From contig JAOXFI010000005.1 of assembly GCA_029232285.1 (NCBI GenBank), positions 62,001 to 126,000 of the forward strand: DNA of 64,000 bases, written 5' to 3'. The first letter of the stretch is position 1. The number at the start of each line of letters is the position of its first letter. Origin of the DNA: Agmasoma carcini (nom. nud.). Taxonomy: Eukaryota; Microsporidia; Thelohaniidae. Positions 52,600 through 63,735 of the stretch are shown here, in pieces. A program made the position numbers and the translations under genes. The notes beneath the pieces are model-generated. The model did no database searches and had not been told where the DNA came from. It was given only the letters and a program-made list of their open reading frames with translations.

Positions 52600-54237
52600 A
52601 TGGCAAAAAGAAAAATTTTCGTTACTGCTGCACTCCCATATGTTAACAATCAACCACATCTGGGAAATATCATAGGTTCTACCTTGTCAGCTGATGTATA
52701 CTACAGATTCTTAAGACAAAGAGGACACGATGCCGTCTACATCTGCGGCACTGATGAATACGGTACAGCTACTGAAATGGAGGCTACAAAGCAAAATATC
52801 ACTCCCATGGAAATCATAAACAAAAACAGACCTTTACACGTCGACGTATACAAATTTTTGAATCTTGACTTTTCTTACTTCGGTCAAACAACCAACAATT
52901 ATCATAAAGAAATTACACAGAAAATTTTTAAAAAAATTTATGAAAATGGTTGGTTTGAAGAAAAAACTATAAAAATGCACTTTTGCCTAAAATGTCAACA
53001 GTTCCTTCCTGACAGGTACATAGCAGGAACTTGCTCTTTATGCAATTTTGAAGAGGCAAAGGGTGATCAATGTGATAACTGTAACAAAATAGGAGAGATT
53101 TTAAATCCGAAATGTACGATTTGTAAGGGGAATGAAATTGAATACAAGGACACTAAGCATTTATTCCTTAAATTGGATGAATTGCAAGATCTCATCAGAA
53201 AAAATATTGATATCAGTGGTTGGTCAGAAAATGCAAAATCTATCTATGAGAGTTGGATTAATAAAGATTTAATACCTAGATGTATGACTAGAGATCTAAA
53301 ACATAGATGGGGTGTGTCTGTACCCATAGAAGGATACGAAAATAAGGTTTTATATGTATGGTTCGATGCTCCAATAGGATATTTATCATTTTTGTCCCAG
53401 GCCAGGCCTGATTGGCAGGATTTTTATAATGATTCTACTATTGTTCAATTTATGGGTAAAGATAATGTATTTTTCCATTCTATAGTATTTCCAGGTATTC
53501 TATTGGCATATAATCACAAGAGGGGTGATGATTTAAGTATATCAGAAGGTGAAAAGTTAAAGATTGTTGATATTATAAATGCTACGGAATATTTAACCTT
53601 TAATGGTGATAAATTTTCTAAAAGTAGAGGAATAGGAATATTTGGTATGGATTTGATTAAGAAAGACTTAGGAATGTCATGTTTTTGGAGGTTCTTTTTA
53701 TTGCACAGAAGACCAGAAACAAAGGACTGTGATTTTTGTGTTGATTCTTTTATTTTAGAGGTCAAGACTAAGCTTATTAATATTTTTGGAAATTTTGTTA
53801 ATCGAGTTCTTAAATTCTTATCAAAAAAGGGATTTGTTGAGCCTTTAAGAGATGATAATTTTATTAACGATGTTAATTTTCTTTATAAAGAATATTTGAG
53901 TGATATGAATGATGCATCCTTGCGAAAAGGCTTAGAGAAGTGTCTTGAGATATGTCAATATGGTAATACGTTTGTAACTAAGGCTATAGAAAGTGGTGAG
54001 AATAAGTATTCTATGATTAGTTTGTGTTATAGCTTGGTTATATTATCAGGTATAGTATTTGAGCCTTTTATTCCAGTTACGACTGAAAAATTATTTAAAA
54101 TGTGTGGATATGATGGAGATAAGAATTGGGATGAGTTTAAGATTATTGAAGGTAAGATAGTAGGCACTGTTGAGCCACTTTTTCCAAATGATTTCACTGA
54201 TGCGCAAAAGGCTAATCTTTCTAAGTATAATAATTAA
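52600..54237 (+). CDS. MES1: Methionyl-tRNA synthetase, cytosolic
   Basis: Class I aminoacyl-tRNA synthetase charging tRNA-Met. HIGH-type motif LPYVNNQPHLGN near residues 10-21, a zinc-knuckle insert with CxxC pairs (CLKCQQF..., GTCSLC, CDNCNK, CTIC) near 125-185, WFDAPIGYLSF near 250 and the KMSKS-type loop KFSKSRG near 337. C-terminal anticodon helices are present, but no extra tRNA-binding appendix. 545 residues. ATG chosen at 52600 in ATATTGCCCATGGC (CCC-type). An upstream in-frame TTG at 52594 is not credible. Confidence 0.97.
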   Translation: MAKRKIFVTAALPYVNNQPHLGNIIGSTLSADVYYRFLRQRGHDAVYICGTDEYGTATEMEATKQNITPMEIINKNRPLHVDVYKFLNLDFSYFGQTTNNYHKEITQKIFKKIYENGWFEEKTIKMHFCLKCQQFLPDRYIAGTCSLCNFEEAKGDQCDNCNKIGEILNPKCTICKGNEIEYKDTKHLFLKLDELQDLIRKNIDISGWSENAKSIYESWINKDLIPRCMTRDLKHRWGVSVPIEGYENKVLYVWFDAPIGYLSFLSQARPDWQDFYNDSTIVQFMGKDNVFFHSIVFPGILLAYNHKRGDDLSISEGEKLKIVDIINATEYLTFNGDKFSKSRGIGIFGMDLIKKDLGMSCFWRFFLLHRRPETKDCDFCVDSFILEVKTKLINIFGNFVNRVLKFLSKKGFVEPLRDDNFINDVNFLYKEYLSDMNDASLRKGLEKCLEICQYGNTFVTKAIESGENKYSMISLCYSLVILSGIVFEPFIPVTTEKLFKMCGYDGDKNWDEFKIIEGKIVGTVEPLFPNDFTDAQKANLSKYNN

Positions 54238-54615
54238 ATTTTTTATTATTTTCTATAATTGTACAATAATAAAATTGATTAAAAAAATTCAAAAGTAAAA
54301 TTTATTTTAATAATTATATATAAGATTTCTCTATCAAATTGTAAATTTTTCATATTTAGTTGCAAATATTTATTTATTGTTATTAAAGTATTTAAAAGAT
54401 AATAAATTTTGAAAAAAAATATTAAATTAATTTTTTATTTGTTGGTTGATATGTAAAGTTTAAAATTAGGTGTTAATTAGATAGAGAATTATTTTGATAT
54501 GGCCTATTTTTATCAATAAATAAATAAAATTATTTAATTTGTATATTTTCTTAGAATAATATTTTAATATGACCTATTCTTATATATTACAAGTCTTATC
54601 AATAAATAAAATCTC
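54238..54615. other. Gene-free spacer
   Basis: Very A/T-rich with no frame or repeat found. Confidence 0.5.
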
Positions 54616-55689
54616 TTAAGTGCTTTTATTTAAAAATCTTTCCAATCTCAATTCTTCAATTTTTGATTTTTTTATATTTTTAGTTATAAATTTGTTAATA
54701 CTCGTTTCAAATTCACCATTGCTTATCTCAAGAAGGTATTTCAAAGCTTCAAGCAGTGATAATCGTTCTTCACACCTCCAAAACACTTTTGAATTTGAAT
54801 ATAAAGGTTTTATCAATCTATCGCATATGATTTTATGATGCTTCTTAAAAAATAACTTTACACCTTTACGTTCTATCATTCTACCAAAGGAATTAATTAC
54901 AAGATGATTTTCAGTTTTTAAACAATTTTCAATGAATATTATTACATCATGAATCAATACTTCAGTTTTGGTTGTTTTATTGATTATTTCTAATCCTATT
55001 GAAATAGAATCAGCTTGATTAACTGATGGTAGATCATTAAAAACCTTATTTACATGTCTAAAGTAGATCAATTCACATGTTTTATCTAATTTACAATAAC
55101 TTGTTATGATATTTGTGTTGTTCTTACTCTCTTCTAAGAAAATACCAGGCATTACAATCTGATAGAAATAAGTGGAAATATTGTTGATTTTATGAGAAAA
55201 TATAAGCGTAAGACTTAAATAATAAGATATTGACTCAGTTTCTACTCTTTTAGTGATAATAGTAATGATAATATTTGTTACATTGTCAAAAATCAAATCT
55301 TTTTGTTCATTTTCATATATTTTTTGTATTATTTGAATTAAAGATTTTTTTATTTTGGCAGGTGTTGATAAAATAGAATAAATAAATTCAATTGTTGCTT
55401 CATGATCTATTTTTATAAAAATTGGATGTAATTTTTGTATTTTTATAATCAAATCTAATGCTAAATAAGCTTCCTTTAAGTGATTTTTATGTTCTATTAA
55501 ATATATTTTTGCTATTTTTATAATTTTTTCAAATAATAATAAAAATGTTGAGTCAAAAGAATTCAATTTTTTAAGATTTTTGTGACATAAACTTAAAAAT
55601 TCAACATCAGAAATGTTTTTTCTTCTCTTAAGAAGATTTACAAAGTATTTGCCTTGTTTTTTACACTTTGTAACCACCTTCCTTGCCAT
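54616..55689 (-). CDS. Helical protein, function unknown
   Basis: 357 residues, nearly all alpha-helical by composition, with a lysine/arginine-rich first 35 residues (MARKVVTKCKKQGKYF start) and a basic C-terminus. Regular helix pairs suggest a HEAT-like solenoid. A nucleolar ribosome-assembly protein would fit the basic ends, but no motif supports a name. The start in TAAAAATTTATCCATGG fits the local signal closely. The stop TAA at 54616 overlaps AGAGATTTTATTTA, close to an AATAAA. Confidence 0.8.
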   Translation of the reverse strand: MARKVVTKCKKQGKYFVNLLKRRKNISDVEFLSLCHKNLKKLNSFDSTFLLLFEKIIKIAKIYLIEHKNHLKEAYLALDLIIKIQKLHPIFIKIDHEATIEFIYSILSTPAKIKKSLIQIIQKIYENEQKDLIFDNVTNIIITIITKRVETESISYYLSLTLIFSHKINNISTYFYQIVMPGIFLEESKNNTNIITSYCKLDKTCELIYFRHVNKVFNDLPSVNQADSISIGLEIINKTTKTEVLIHDVIIFIENCLKTENHLVINSFGRMIERKGVKLFFKKHHKIICDRLIKPLYSNSKVFWRCEERLSLLEALKYLLEISNGEFETSINKFITKNIKKSKIEELRLERFLNKST

Positions 55690-56059
55690 GGATAAATTTT
55701 TAAAGAAAATCTATAAAAATATAAATTTAAAGATTTAATATTATTTTGTATATTTGATCTATTTATTTACAACAAATAAACATAATTGTGTATATTTAGC
55801 AATAATTTAATTAATGGTAGATTGTTTTATAACTGATTTTAAAACTTTAAATATACTTTTATGCTTTAGTAATGAAAAAAACAAGAATATACAAGAACGA
55901 GGTTTATTTAGTATTGAGAGACATAAAATTAACATTTTATAAAACCATAGAAATAAAAAATCATAATATTTTTTTAAGAATTTTGGGGTTTCTCTATTTT
56001 ATGAATATTGATACTTTTTTTCATATAATAAAGTATATTGATTAAAATTGTTTATTTAT
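55690..56059. other. Gene-free spacer
   Basis: Nothing recognised upstream of the unknown helical protein. Confidence 0.4.
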
Positions 56060-56560
56060 ATCAAAAATCAACCGCATTGTATACAATCCAAGTTTACTCG
56101 AGTAAATACCATTTCAATAATTGATATAATAAACCATCAATGTTATAAATATTTTCCTGGTTTATTTAATATTTTGAGTATGAACATCATCAACGTTATG
56201 AACAATTTAAAATCATAAGTAAACTAATGAATAATAAAAGCTTAAATTGGTTATATTCATATAAATACGCTTTAATCAATCAGGTGATTATCCCTTCTTA
56301 TTCACATTTGTAAAATAGGTAATAGGGTTTCTGTTAACCTATCCTCAAACAGTTAAACAATATATTTTAAAGGTTTAATAGATGTATTTGCAATACCAAA
56401 CACTCAACTAGTTTCATCCTGAATCAATTCCCTATGAAATTTTTATCATACTTGATTTACAAATCACCTAACATCATTGGATAGATTTTAAAAAGGTTTT
56501 ATTCTTTCGCATATATTTTGGTACAGCATATTTGCTAATATTTTAGACAAATTAAGCCTT
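56060..56560 (-). mobile_element. Degraded Merlin transposase, copy F
   Basis: Minus strand. 56350-56440 reads ELIQDETS (first aspartate block), then VFGIANTSIKPLKYIV and LFEDRLTETLLPILQ, matching copy D's VFGIVNTSIKP. Around 56180-56210, after frame breaks, VHTQNIK resembles the HTN.IE block before the final glutamate. The second aspartate block is not readable. Dead and partial. Confidence 0.55.
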
Positions 56561-56715
56561 AGAGGTGTAGCAGATCATGATATTTTATTTAAAATATCTT
56601 GATATTACCTAAATTTGTTTGTTTATACACATATTCTTTTAAATTGATACAAGAAAGAACATGTTTTAGCCAATGGAGCTAGAAGATGGGATCTTAACAT
56701 TAATAAATGAATTAA

Positions 56716-57490
56716 TTGATTGTGAAAGAACTTTTTTTTATTTTCAAAATAATTGGTAAAAGTCAATATTTCTGTCGAGGAATGTATTTTTTTGAAAAGT
56801 GTAAGACGTTAAACTCAAAGCAACTAAATAACATGGTATTAATATGCAATATATGTCTTAAAGAATATAAGATAAATGAAAATTCAACATCAATTTTCAA
56901 AAATAAAAATCAAAAAAATTGTATTGTCCGCATATTATTATCCACATAAAACACTAAATTGGTCAGCTGTTGCGCAATTAAACATAAACGAAAAACTTAT
57001 ATAAAACTTAAAACATTTTTATTAAAGCAATTAGTGATATTGTTGGACAGAGAGATAAAATTGGAAGGATTGAGAGGTCAGTACAAATTGATGAAACAGC
57101 ATGCTGTCTTAGAAAGCTTATTTTTAACCCTAAAACAATGAAGACTAAAATACGGGGTACTCAATGGATTATTGGTGCAATATGTGAAATCACAAAAGAA
57201 ATAAGACTTTAAGTTTCATCAGACAGATCAATTAAAGCATTTGAAATGTTTATTAAAAATAACATAATGAATGGCATATAAATTAAGAAGGATGAATTCA
57301 TATCATGTCCTGCAGCTGTTGAAATTTCTGGATGTCGACATAGTATAATTAACCACAATAATGGTTTTAGGAACGAGAGAGGAGAATGAAAGATTACTAT
57401 AGAAAGTGTATGGTCGGGTCTTAAGATCAAACTGAAATCAAGAAGAGGTGTGTCGTATGATAATCTAGTAATTTTGTAAAGGAATGTGAA
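56716..57490 (+). mobile_element. Degraded Merlin transposase, copy E
   Basis: Plus strand. An N-terminal zinc-ribbon-like start MVLICNICLKEYKINEN lies near 56832. After a frame shift comes DKIGRIERSVQIDET (57051-57095, first aspartate), then GTQWIIGAICEITKE near 57155 and ISGCRHSIINHNNGF near 57325-57370 (GY.H..VNHS..F block). ESVWSGLKIKLKSRRG, the glutamate block E..W..LK.R, is at 57395-57450. Four or more breaks. This copy covers the most of the protein. Confidence 0.78.
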
Positions 57491-57929
57491 TGATGAATAT
57501 CGTGAGGAAACAAAAATAACAATCTTATTGTGATAAGTTATTTTTAAGAATTATTAAAAATGTTTATAATTATTTCTATAAAAATAAAAAATAATAAAAT
57601 TTTAACCGGAGTTTTATACAGGAGTCTCCCAAACTTTATCTCTTGGGGTTCATCTAATAGACCATTTTTCTTAAATTCTCACTTGCTAGAATGATAAAGA
57701 GGTTATAATCAATTATATAAGAATAAAATAGATAAAATTAAATGTATATAACAACTAAAATATGTTCAAATGATTATTTAAATATAAAAAATTAACTTAT
57801 TTATATAATTGTTATATTTATTTGTATTATATAAAAATTTTATCAAATTGCAAATCCAAACAACACCAATTAAACATGGTAAATTACTTCTCAATAGGGT
57901 AAATAACTTTAGATCATAGTATTAAAATA

Positions 57930-58820
57930 TTTTTTATCACTGAATTTCTTCTCTGTTAGTATATCACGAAACAAACACCGCTATTTTCTATTATATCATC
58001 ATGTTTTCACTAGCGATTCTACCAAAAGTTTCAGAAATCAAAATCAACGCTCATATTCATTCTTAGGTTGCTTTTATAAACTAAAAAATATCATCAAAGG
58101 GATTTAAAAAGGCTAATAACCTTGTAACAATTGAACATTATTCAATTGTTACACCTAAACCGAGATAATGATATACAGGCACATAATCAAATATAAAAAT
58201 GCATTTTATATACCCTTATCAGTGCACACGTTCTTGGGTCAATAAATCAAACTCTGATATTCTCATTATTTATTCCCTATCGTAAACCTTATAGTATATG
58301 ATACTATGTTTGTTCATAGCTGCAAAAACAAATATATTTGTTTTTTATTAGCCAATATAATATAGTGTATGATTTTTTTAAAGTTTTCCAGTCTATAAAT
58401 TGTTTTAAAATCAACTTCATCAAAAAACATCAGTTTCTAGGCTACGAAATGCGATAATCATCAATTGTGCATGTTTTAAAAATTCTTTAGGTAATTAATT
58501 GTTATATAAAATTGTTATTTTCGCTTCACTGTGAAATAAAGTCCTTTCAGGTGTCGGGCAATCATGTTCTTTAAAATTTTATTAATACTAAAAATTTCTC
58601 CTTTTTTTATATAACAAAAATAGTTTTTAACTGGGACTTTCGATCTATGATCACCCAAGTTTTTTCTCCTTGACTTGATCGGTTTTTAAAACATACTAAG
58701 TTTAAACAATATTATAATTCAGATTCAAACTTCTGGCTATGAAATTAAGAATCCGCAATTAACGATTCGCTGATATATTTTCTCAGATTCTGATCAGATA
58801 TTGTTTTGTATTTTGGATTA
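57930..58820 (-). mobile_element. Degraded IS630/Tc1-like (DDE_3 type) transposase
   Basis: Minus strand, in pieces: GDHRSKV near 58650 (helix-turn-helix region), LMFFDEVDFKTIYRLEN near 58380-58430 (first catalytic aspartate), FAAMNKHSIIYYKVYDRE near 58280-58335 and FLNPFDDIF.FIK near 58080-58120 (usual form NPIE.IF..K). The second aspartate block is not readable, and several stops intervene. It resembles the IS630-like elements of fungi and animals rather than the Tc1-like elements above. Confidence 0.6.
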
Positions 58821-59988
58821 TTTGTTCATTAATTTAAAAAATGTTTTATTAATAATTTTTGAATTTGGTTGCAAAAAGCTTAAAAACTAGCCACATTTTG
58901 TATTAGATAGAAACCCACACATATATATACAATACTTCATATGAATAACATACAAATTTTTATATATAAAAGTTAGAATTAGATTGATTATAATAGAAAA
59001 TCAAAATAAAAATTATTTAAATTATATTTTTATTAATAAATAATGAAATTAAAGAAAATAATACAATATTTGTGAGAAAAAGAACATTATTATACTTTAT
59101 AGGCAAAGTTTAGTGTGGATTTAATAAATATGCGTAAGAAGAAAGACTGTCAAATAATAAACAAACTTAATTCAATAATATATCTTATATGTATAATTCC
59201 TTTTTATCAGTCTCATATTGAAATTAATTATTTTGCTCAAAATCACATACCAAGAAACCTCTTTAAAAATAGACATGATCAAAGATAATTTATAAGAATA
59301 AAATTTATTTCGTTTTATATAAATTACTATAAAACATTATCAAGTAATTTTTTAACATGACCCCTTTACGTTGGAGATAGGCCAATCATCATAGAAACCC
59401 AAAAAGTTTATTTATTGGTCTTTGAACGGGTAAATCTGATAAAATTATAAAATATTCAACAATAATTTTATATTCATGCTCCATAGAGATGCTTTGCTAC
59501 CTCACACTCGATATCTGTTTACCATATAAGAATTTAAAGATGGTTCATTATCACTTTGTAAATTTTCAATTTATAACTATCGTTCAAATTTGGGTATTAA
59601 AGTAACCGTTATGATAGATCCAGAGACAGCCCAGCTCTCCTCATAATAACAATATATTAAATATACAACCAATTTAGTATTATTTATCAAGGGGTTTTAA
59701 TATAAACAAACATTTAATAAAAAAACATTAAATACAAAAAACAAAAAACAAAAAAAATAGTTTATACTTAAAATCAAAAATATTTTATTTTTTAATTAAA
59801 CATTAACAAACAAACAAAAATACTTAAATTTAATAAATTAAAACAAACAAAAATACTCCAAAACGCATCATACAACATCAATTGACACTTTCATCAGCTA
59901 CATATATAACTTAACTTCTAATTTCAACAATTTTCATCATAAATAATTTTCTCTTTTTTATTAATAAGTTCTTTTGTTATTTTAGCCT
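58821..59988. other. Gene-free stretch upstream of the large gene
   Basis: A/T-rich with no frame or element recognised. An A-rich run of AAACAAACAAAAA lies near 59700-59860. Confidence 0.5.
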
Positions 59989-62900
59989 ATGGAAGATGAA
60001 ACTAAAACAGTTGAAACTGGAAATGATACTAAAGCACTCAAACTTTACAAATATATTAAGATATTATCAATATGCTGCTTAATATCATTCTTTCTAAGAG
60101 CATCAGTTCTGATATTCTGGGGCGTTAGATACTTAAACTCCAAAAGCTTACTTACATCCATAAATTATGATCCATCTGACCCATTTAAGTTCAACATAAA
60201 ACTAAAATACCTTAAAACAAAAGCACCCATACATTTAAAGCTAATTAATTACAATGGAAAGCTAAATATTGATGATATTAATATTTTAGACTTTAAAGTT
60301 GATAAAGTTGAAATACAAAAACATACAGAAATAGACATACCAATAGTAGTGAATATTGATAATTTTAAATTTAAAGAGATTAAAATGGGTCAAAATATAC
60401 AATTAACTGCTGATTTTCTGGTTAAGTCAAGATTTTGCTTTATTCCAATATATTTCTATTGGAAATTAGATGAAACTATAAATAATACAATCAGTGGCAA
60501 CACAAATATCAATAATGACATTGTTAAAATAGAAAATTCATATGAAAATAATGATTTTCAGGGTTTTATTTTTAAAATAAGAAAATCAGTGATTTCTTCC
60601 TTCTTAGGCGCAGCATCAGTCAATATTGAAGATTGTATAGTTGAATTACTGTTTCCTTTAAAGGTTTTCGTTAAAATTGCTGATTTTAATATCATTCCTA
60701 ATTACAAAGGAGATGACTTAGTTGAAATAGAAATTTTATTTATAGATGAAGGAACTTGTTCTGTAAAGAAAATATTGGATTTTTTAAAAAATGATAATAT
60801 AACATTGAAACTATATAAGTCAAGGAAAGTAAAAGATCTAAAAATGTTTAATATGGACTGTAGTGGTAATATATCAGATTCTGATGATATATCTACACCA
60901 TATGATGATTATACAACATTTTGTGGTGAAAATAATAATATAGGATTGAACAAAATCTATGAATTGATTAGTAACAAAAATGTACAAACATTTTCCTTTG
61001 ACTACAGAAGATTCTTAAAAAAGAAATCAAAAAAACCTTTAACTTTCGATTTATCTATGGAAAATAATTCGTTTATTGCCAAATTTAAGACTATTGATGA
61101 TTTAATATTAAACTATGAGAATGATAAGCCTTTTTTAAGGCTCAAAGCAAGTTTATTTGGTAAAATTGAAGTTTTTAATGTAAATATATGGGTTGAGAAT
61201 GATTTGACAATTAAAATAGAGGCTAGTCCTGTTGGAAATGATTTAGATCTTTTCTTTAAGGCCTTAATTGATAATAGAATCAATATGAGCTTAAAATTCT
61301 TTGAAATTTCTAAGAATTTAAAATTCCTAGAATCTTTAGAATTTGTGACTGATTTAGAAGGTAGATTTAGGGTTTTTGAGTCTAGTGAGTGTATATATGA
61401 TAACCATTACACTAATACTAACCCAGTTACATTAAATAGATTACCAAATAGCAACAAAAGGCCTTTAGAACTACATTTTGATCATTATTTTAGTGATGGA
61501 AATAGAGAAAACTTTAGTGATAATAATTTAGAATTGGTTGTAAAAAGTACTTTAAATTTCAATAATGAACATACGGCTACTCCTGACATAGTTTTTAACA
61601 TAAATAACATTGAAATAGAGGCAAATGCTTATACTAATACCAAAGGACATGGTATAGTGTCTGGTTCTATTTTTTACAGTAGTTTAGAATATGTATCTGG
61701 TGATCTCAAATTAGAAGGTTCGATTCTTGGGGAAGGTAATTTAAAAGATATTAGTTCTGTAAATGATTTAATATCTTTATTTATATTAGGAAATATAATT
61801 GTAAAGTTCCCAGCCTTAGGAAATAGAGGCACGCTTAACATTTTAAGTTTATTTTCATCAGATGATGAATTTAATCAAATGTATAACTTGAATGAGTATA
61901 GATTGTTGAAAAATGGAGATATAATGATAGAAATACCACATGCTGATGTATCTTATGTATCAATGATGAGCCATAATAAACATAATATAAAAATAAGCAC
62001 AATACACAAATCTAGTGAATCACAAACTGAATCATTTAAGATTATAAATAGATTTCATGGTAATTATTTGAAGATTAAGCTATGCTCTGATGGTGTTGAC
62101 ATAGCCGAAGGATCGTGTACATCACCAATAGTTTCTGTTGTATATACAAACTCGATATTAACCTTTGATTTTGATGAAGGTCTTGATATTATAGTTGATG
62201 TGTATAGTTTACATTCTTTTGATAAGCTTGATTTTGTATCTACAGGTTCATCAAGGCTTCTGACTGATTATATTAATAGATTATTTCTTTATATTCTAAA
62301 TTATAATTTTGACAATGAAAAGTATAAAAGTGATGAAATAGTTAGTGTTAATCTAGATTTGATATATAAAGAGAATAGCTTTGAACTTACATCTGAATTA
62401 GATGTGCCATCAGATGTTTTGAAAGATTCATTTTTAAGATTAAGTAATTTTAATTCTTTTTCTATATATTTGAAGGAAAATAATAATTTTGTTATTTTTG
62501 AAGTAAGGAATAACAAAATATACTTTAGAATAAGTGAAATATTTAATATGGATGAAAATATTGATATAACTCTGGGTATTAACGAGAAAATTCAAGAATT
62601 CTCAATATCTAACTTAAGTAAATACAAAAATTTGCTTAAAAAGCCTAAAACAAGTGATTCTATATTAGAAATGGAGTTTAGTGATTTCATATCAACAAAA
62701 TTCAATGATCTTATGTCTTTATCATCATCTATAGGAGTAAAATATGATCTTAATAGGTTATATTTACTATTTGATAATGTTTTGTTCTCTTTAATACCTA
62801 AAGGTATACATCTCAACTTAAATATTAAAGAATTGTTCAATATTTATGATGAAAGCAATAGGCCTATTATTAATAATACATCAGTTAGGTTAAATCAAAG

Positions 62901-63735
62901 TATATACTTTAAAACACCAGAGATCACTAATTATAACTCAAAGTATTCTAATAATATATTCAAACTTCAAAACTTTAGCCCTTACAATTTTTCAGGTCTA
63001 AATCTTACGAGAAGTAATCCTTCGATGTTAAATTCGCATCATAACATGCCACAATACTTCAATACTAATATCAACACAATTCAATCATACAATAATGATA
63101 AAATATACATTAAATGTTCATTTACTATTAATAAAAGTGGTATTATTAATTTTTTAGAAAATAAAAAATTTACTAGCCCTTTAAAAAAATATTATAAAAG
63201 AGAAAACAATACAAATTTTCTTTCCTTGGTTATGATCTGCAGAGATTCTGAAAATATTGAAATTATACCTAAAATACCAATAAAAATCAAATTTAGAGAT
63301 AATTTGAATATAAAGCTTATGAATGATGACGCATGCTTTACACTTGACACTTTTAAGGTATCATTTACTGATTTTATCAATGAATATGGTTTCTTTAACA
63401 GAATTCCAATATCAATAAAAAAAATAAATGAAAACAACAATAGACAACTGGTAATTTCTCATAATTCCAATTCCTTGTCTTTGCCAATAGAAAATGAACA
63501 TTTAAATCGTATTTCTTACCTCTATCATAAAATATCAGGTTTTTTTGCAAATTCTTACGTTAAAAAAATGTTTGAATACGTCTCAAAAATACCATACGTG
63601 GCTCCAATGACCAAGAAAGGTCTAGAAAGTGCAACACAGTATATTTTTAAGGATAAAATAGGAATTTATTTATATGTTGAGAATTTAAGTGATAAGGAGA
63701 TAGAACAGCGGTTGAAAATAGATTTGAATAAGTAG
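59989..63735 (+). CDS. Large N-terminally anchored protein, function unknown
   Basis: 1,248 residues. A hydrophobic segment at about 24-49 (IKILSICCLISFFLRASVLI) near the N-terminus suggests a signal anchor, with the rest facing the lumen or exterior. The long remainder is rich in beta-strand-like alternation and asparagine/aspartate, with few cysteines. The layout (anchor plus tandem beta domains) recalls LEA2-like tandem-domain proteins of fungi such as yeast Tag1, but this is only a visual likeness. ATG in context TTTAGCCTATG (GCCT variant). The sequence ends in a short helical tail. It could be a surface or vacuolar membrane protein. Confidence 0.83.
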   Translation: MEDETKTVETGNDTKALKLYKYIKILSICCLISFFLRASVLIFWGVRYLNSKSLLTSINYDPSDPFKFNIKLKYLKTKAPIHLKLINYNGKLNIDDINILDFKVDKVEIQKHTEIDIPIVVNIDNFKFKEIKMGQNIQLTADFLVKSRFCFIPIYFYWKLDETINNTISGNTNINNDIVKIENSYENNDFQGFIFKIRKSVISSFLGAASVNIEDCIVELLFPLKVFVKIADFNIIPNYKGDDLVEIEILFIDEGTCSVKKILDFLKNDNITLKLYKSRKVKDLKMFNMDCSGNISDSDDISTPYDDYTTFCGENNNIGLNKIYELISNKNVQTFSFDYRRFLKKKSKKPLTFDLSMENNSFIAKFKTIDDLILNYENDKPFLRLKASLFGKIEVFNVNIWVENDLTIKIEASPVGNDLDLFFKALIDNRINMSLKFFEISKNLKFLESLEFVTDLEGRFRVFESSECIYDNHYTNTNPVTLNRLPNSNKRPLELHFDHYFSDGNRENFSDNNLELVVKSTLNFNNEHTATPDIVFNINNIEIEANAYTNTKGHGIVSGSIFYSSLEYVSGDLKLEGSILGEGNLKDISSVNDLISLFILGNIIVKFPALGNRGTLNILSLFSSDDEFNQMYNLNEYRLLKNGDIMIEIPHADVSYVSMMSHNKHNIKISTIHKSSESQTESFKIINRFHGNYLKIKLCSDGVDIAEGSCTSPIVSVVYTNSILTFDFDEGLDIIVDVYSLHSFDKLDFVSTGSSRLLTDYINRLFLYILNYNFDNEKYKSDEIVSVNLDLIYKENSFELTSELDVPSDVLKDSFLRLSNFNSFSIYLKENNNFVIFEVRNNKIYFRISEIFNMDENIDITLGINEKIQEFSISNLSKYKNLLKKPKTSDSILEMEFSDFISTKFNDLMSLSSSIGVKYDLNRLYLLFDNVLFSLIPKGIHLNLNIKELFNIYDESNRPIINNTSVRLNQSIYFKTPEITNYNSKYSNNIFKLQNFSPYNFSGLNLTRSNPSMLNSHHNMPQYFNTNINTIQSYNNDKIYIKCSFTINKSGIINFLENKKFTSPLKKYYKRENNTNFLSLVMICRDSENIEIIPKIPIKIKFRDNLNIKLMNDDACFTLDTFKVSFTDFINEYGFFNRIPISIKKINENNNRQLVISHNSNSLSLPIENEHLNRISYLYHKISGFFANSYVKKMFEYVSKIPYVAPMTKKGLESATQYIFKDKIGIYLYVENLSDKEIEQRLKIDLNK

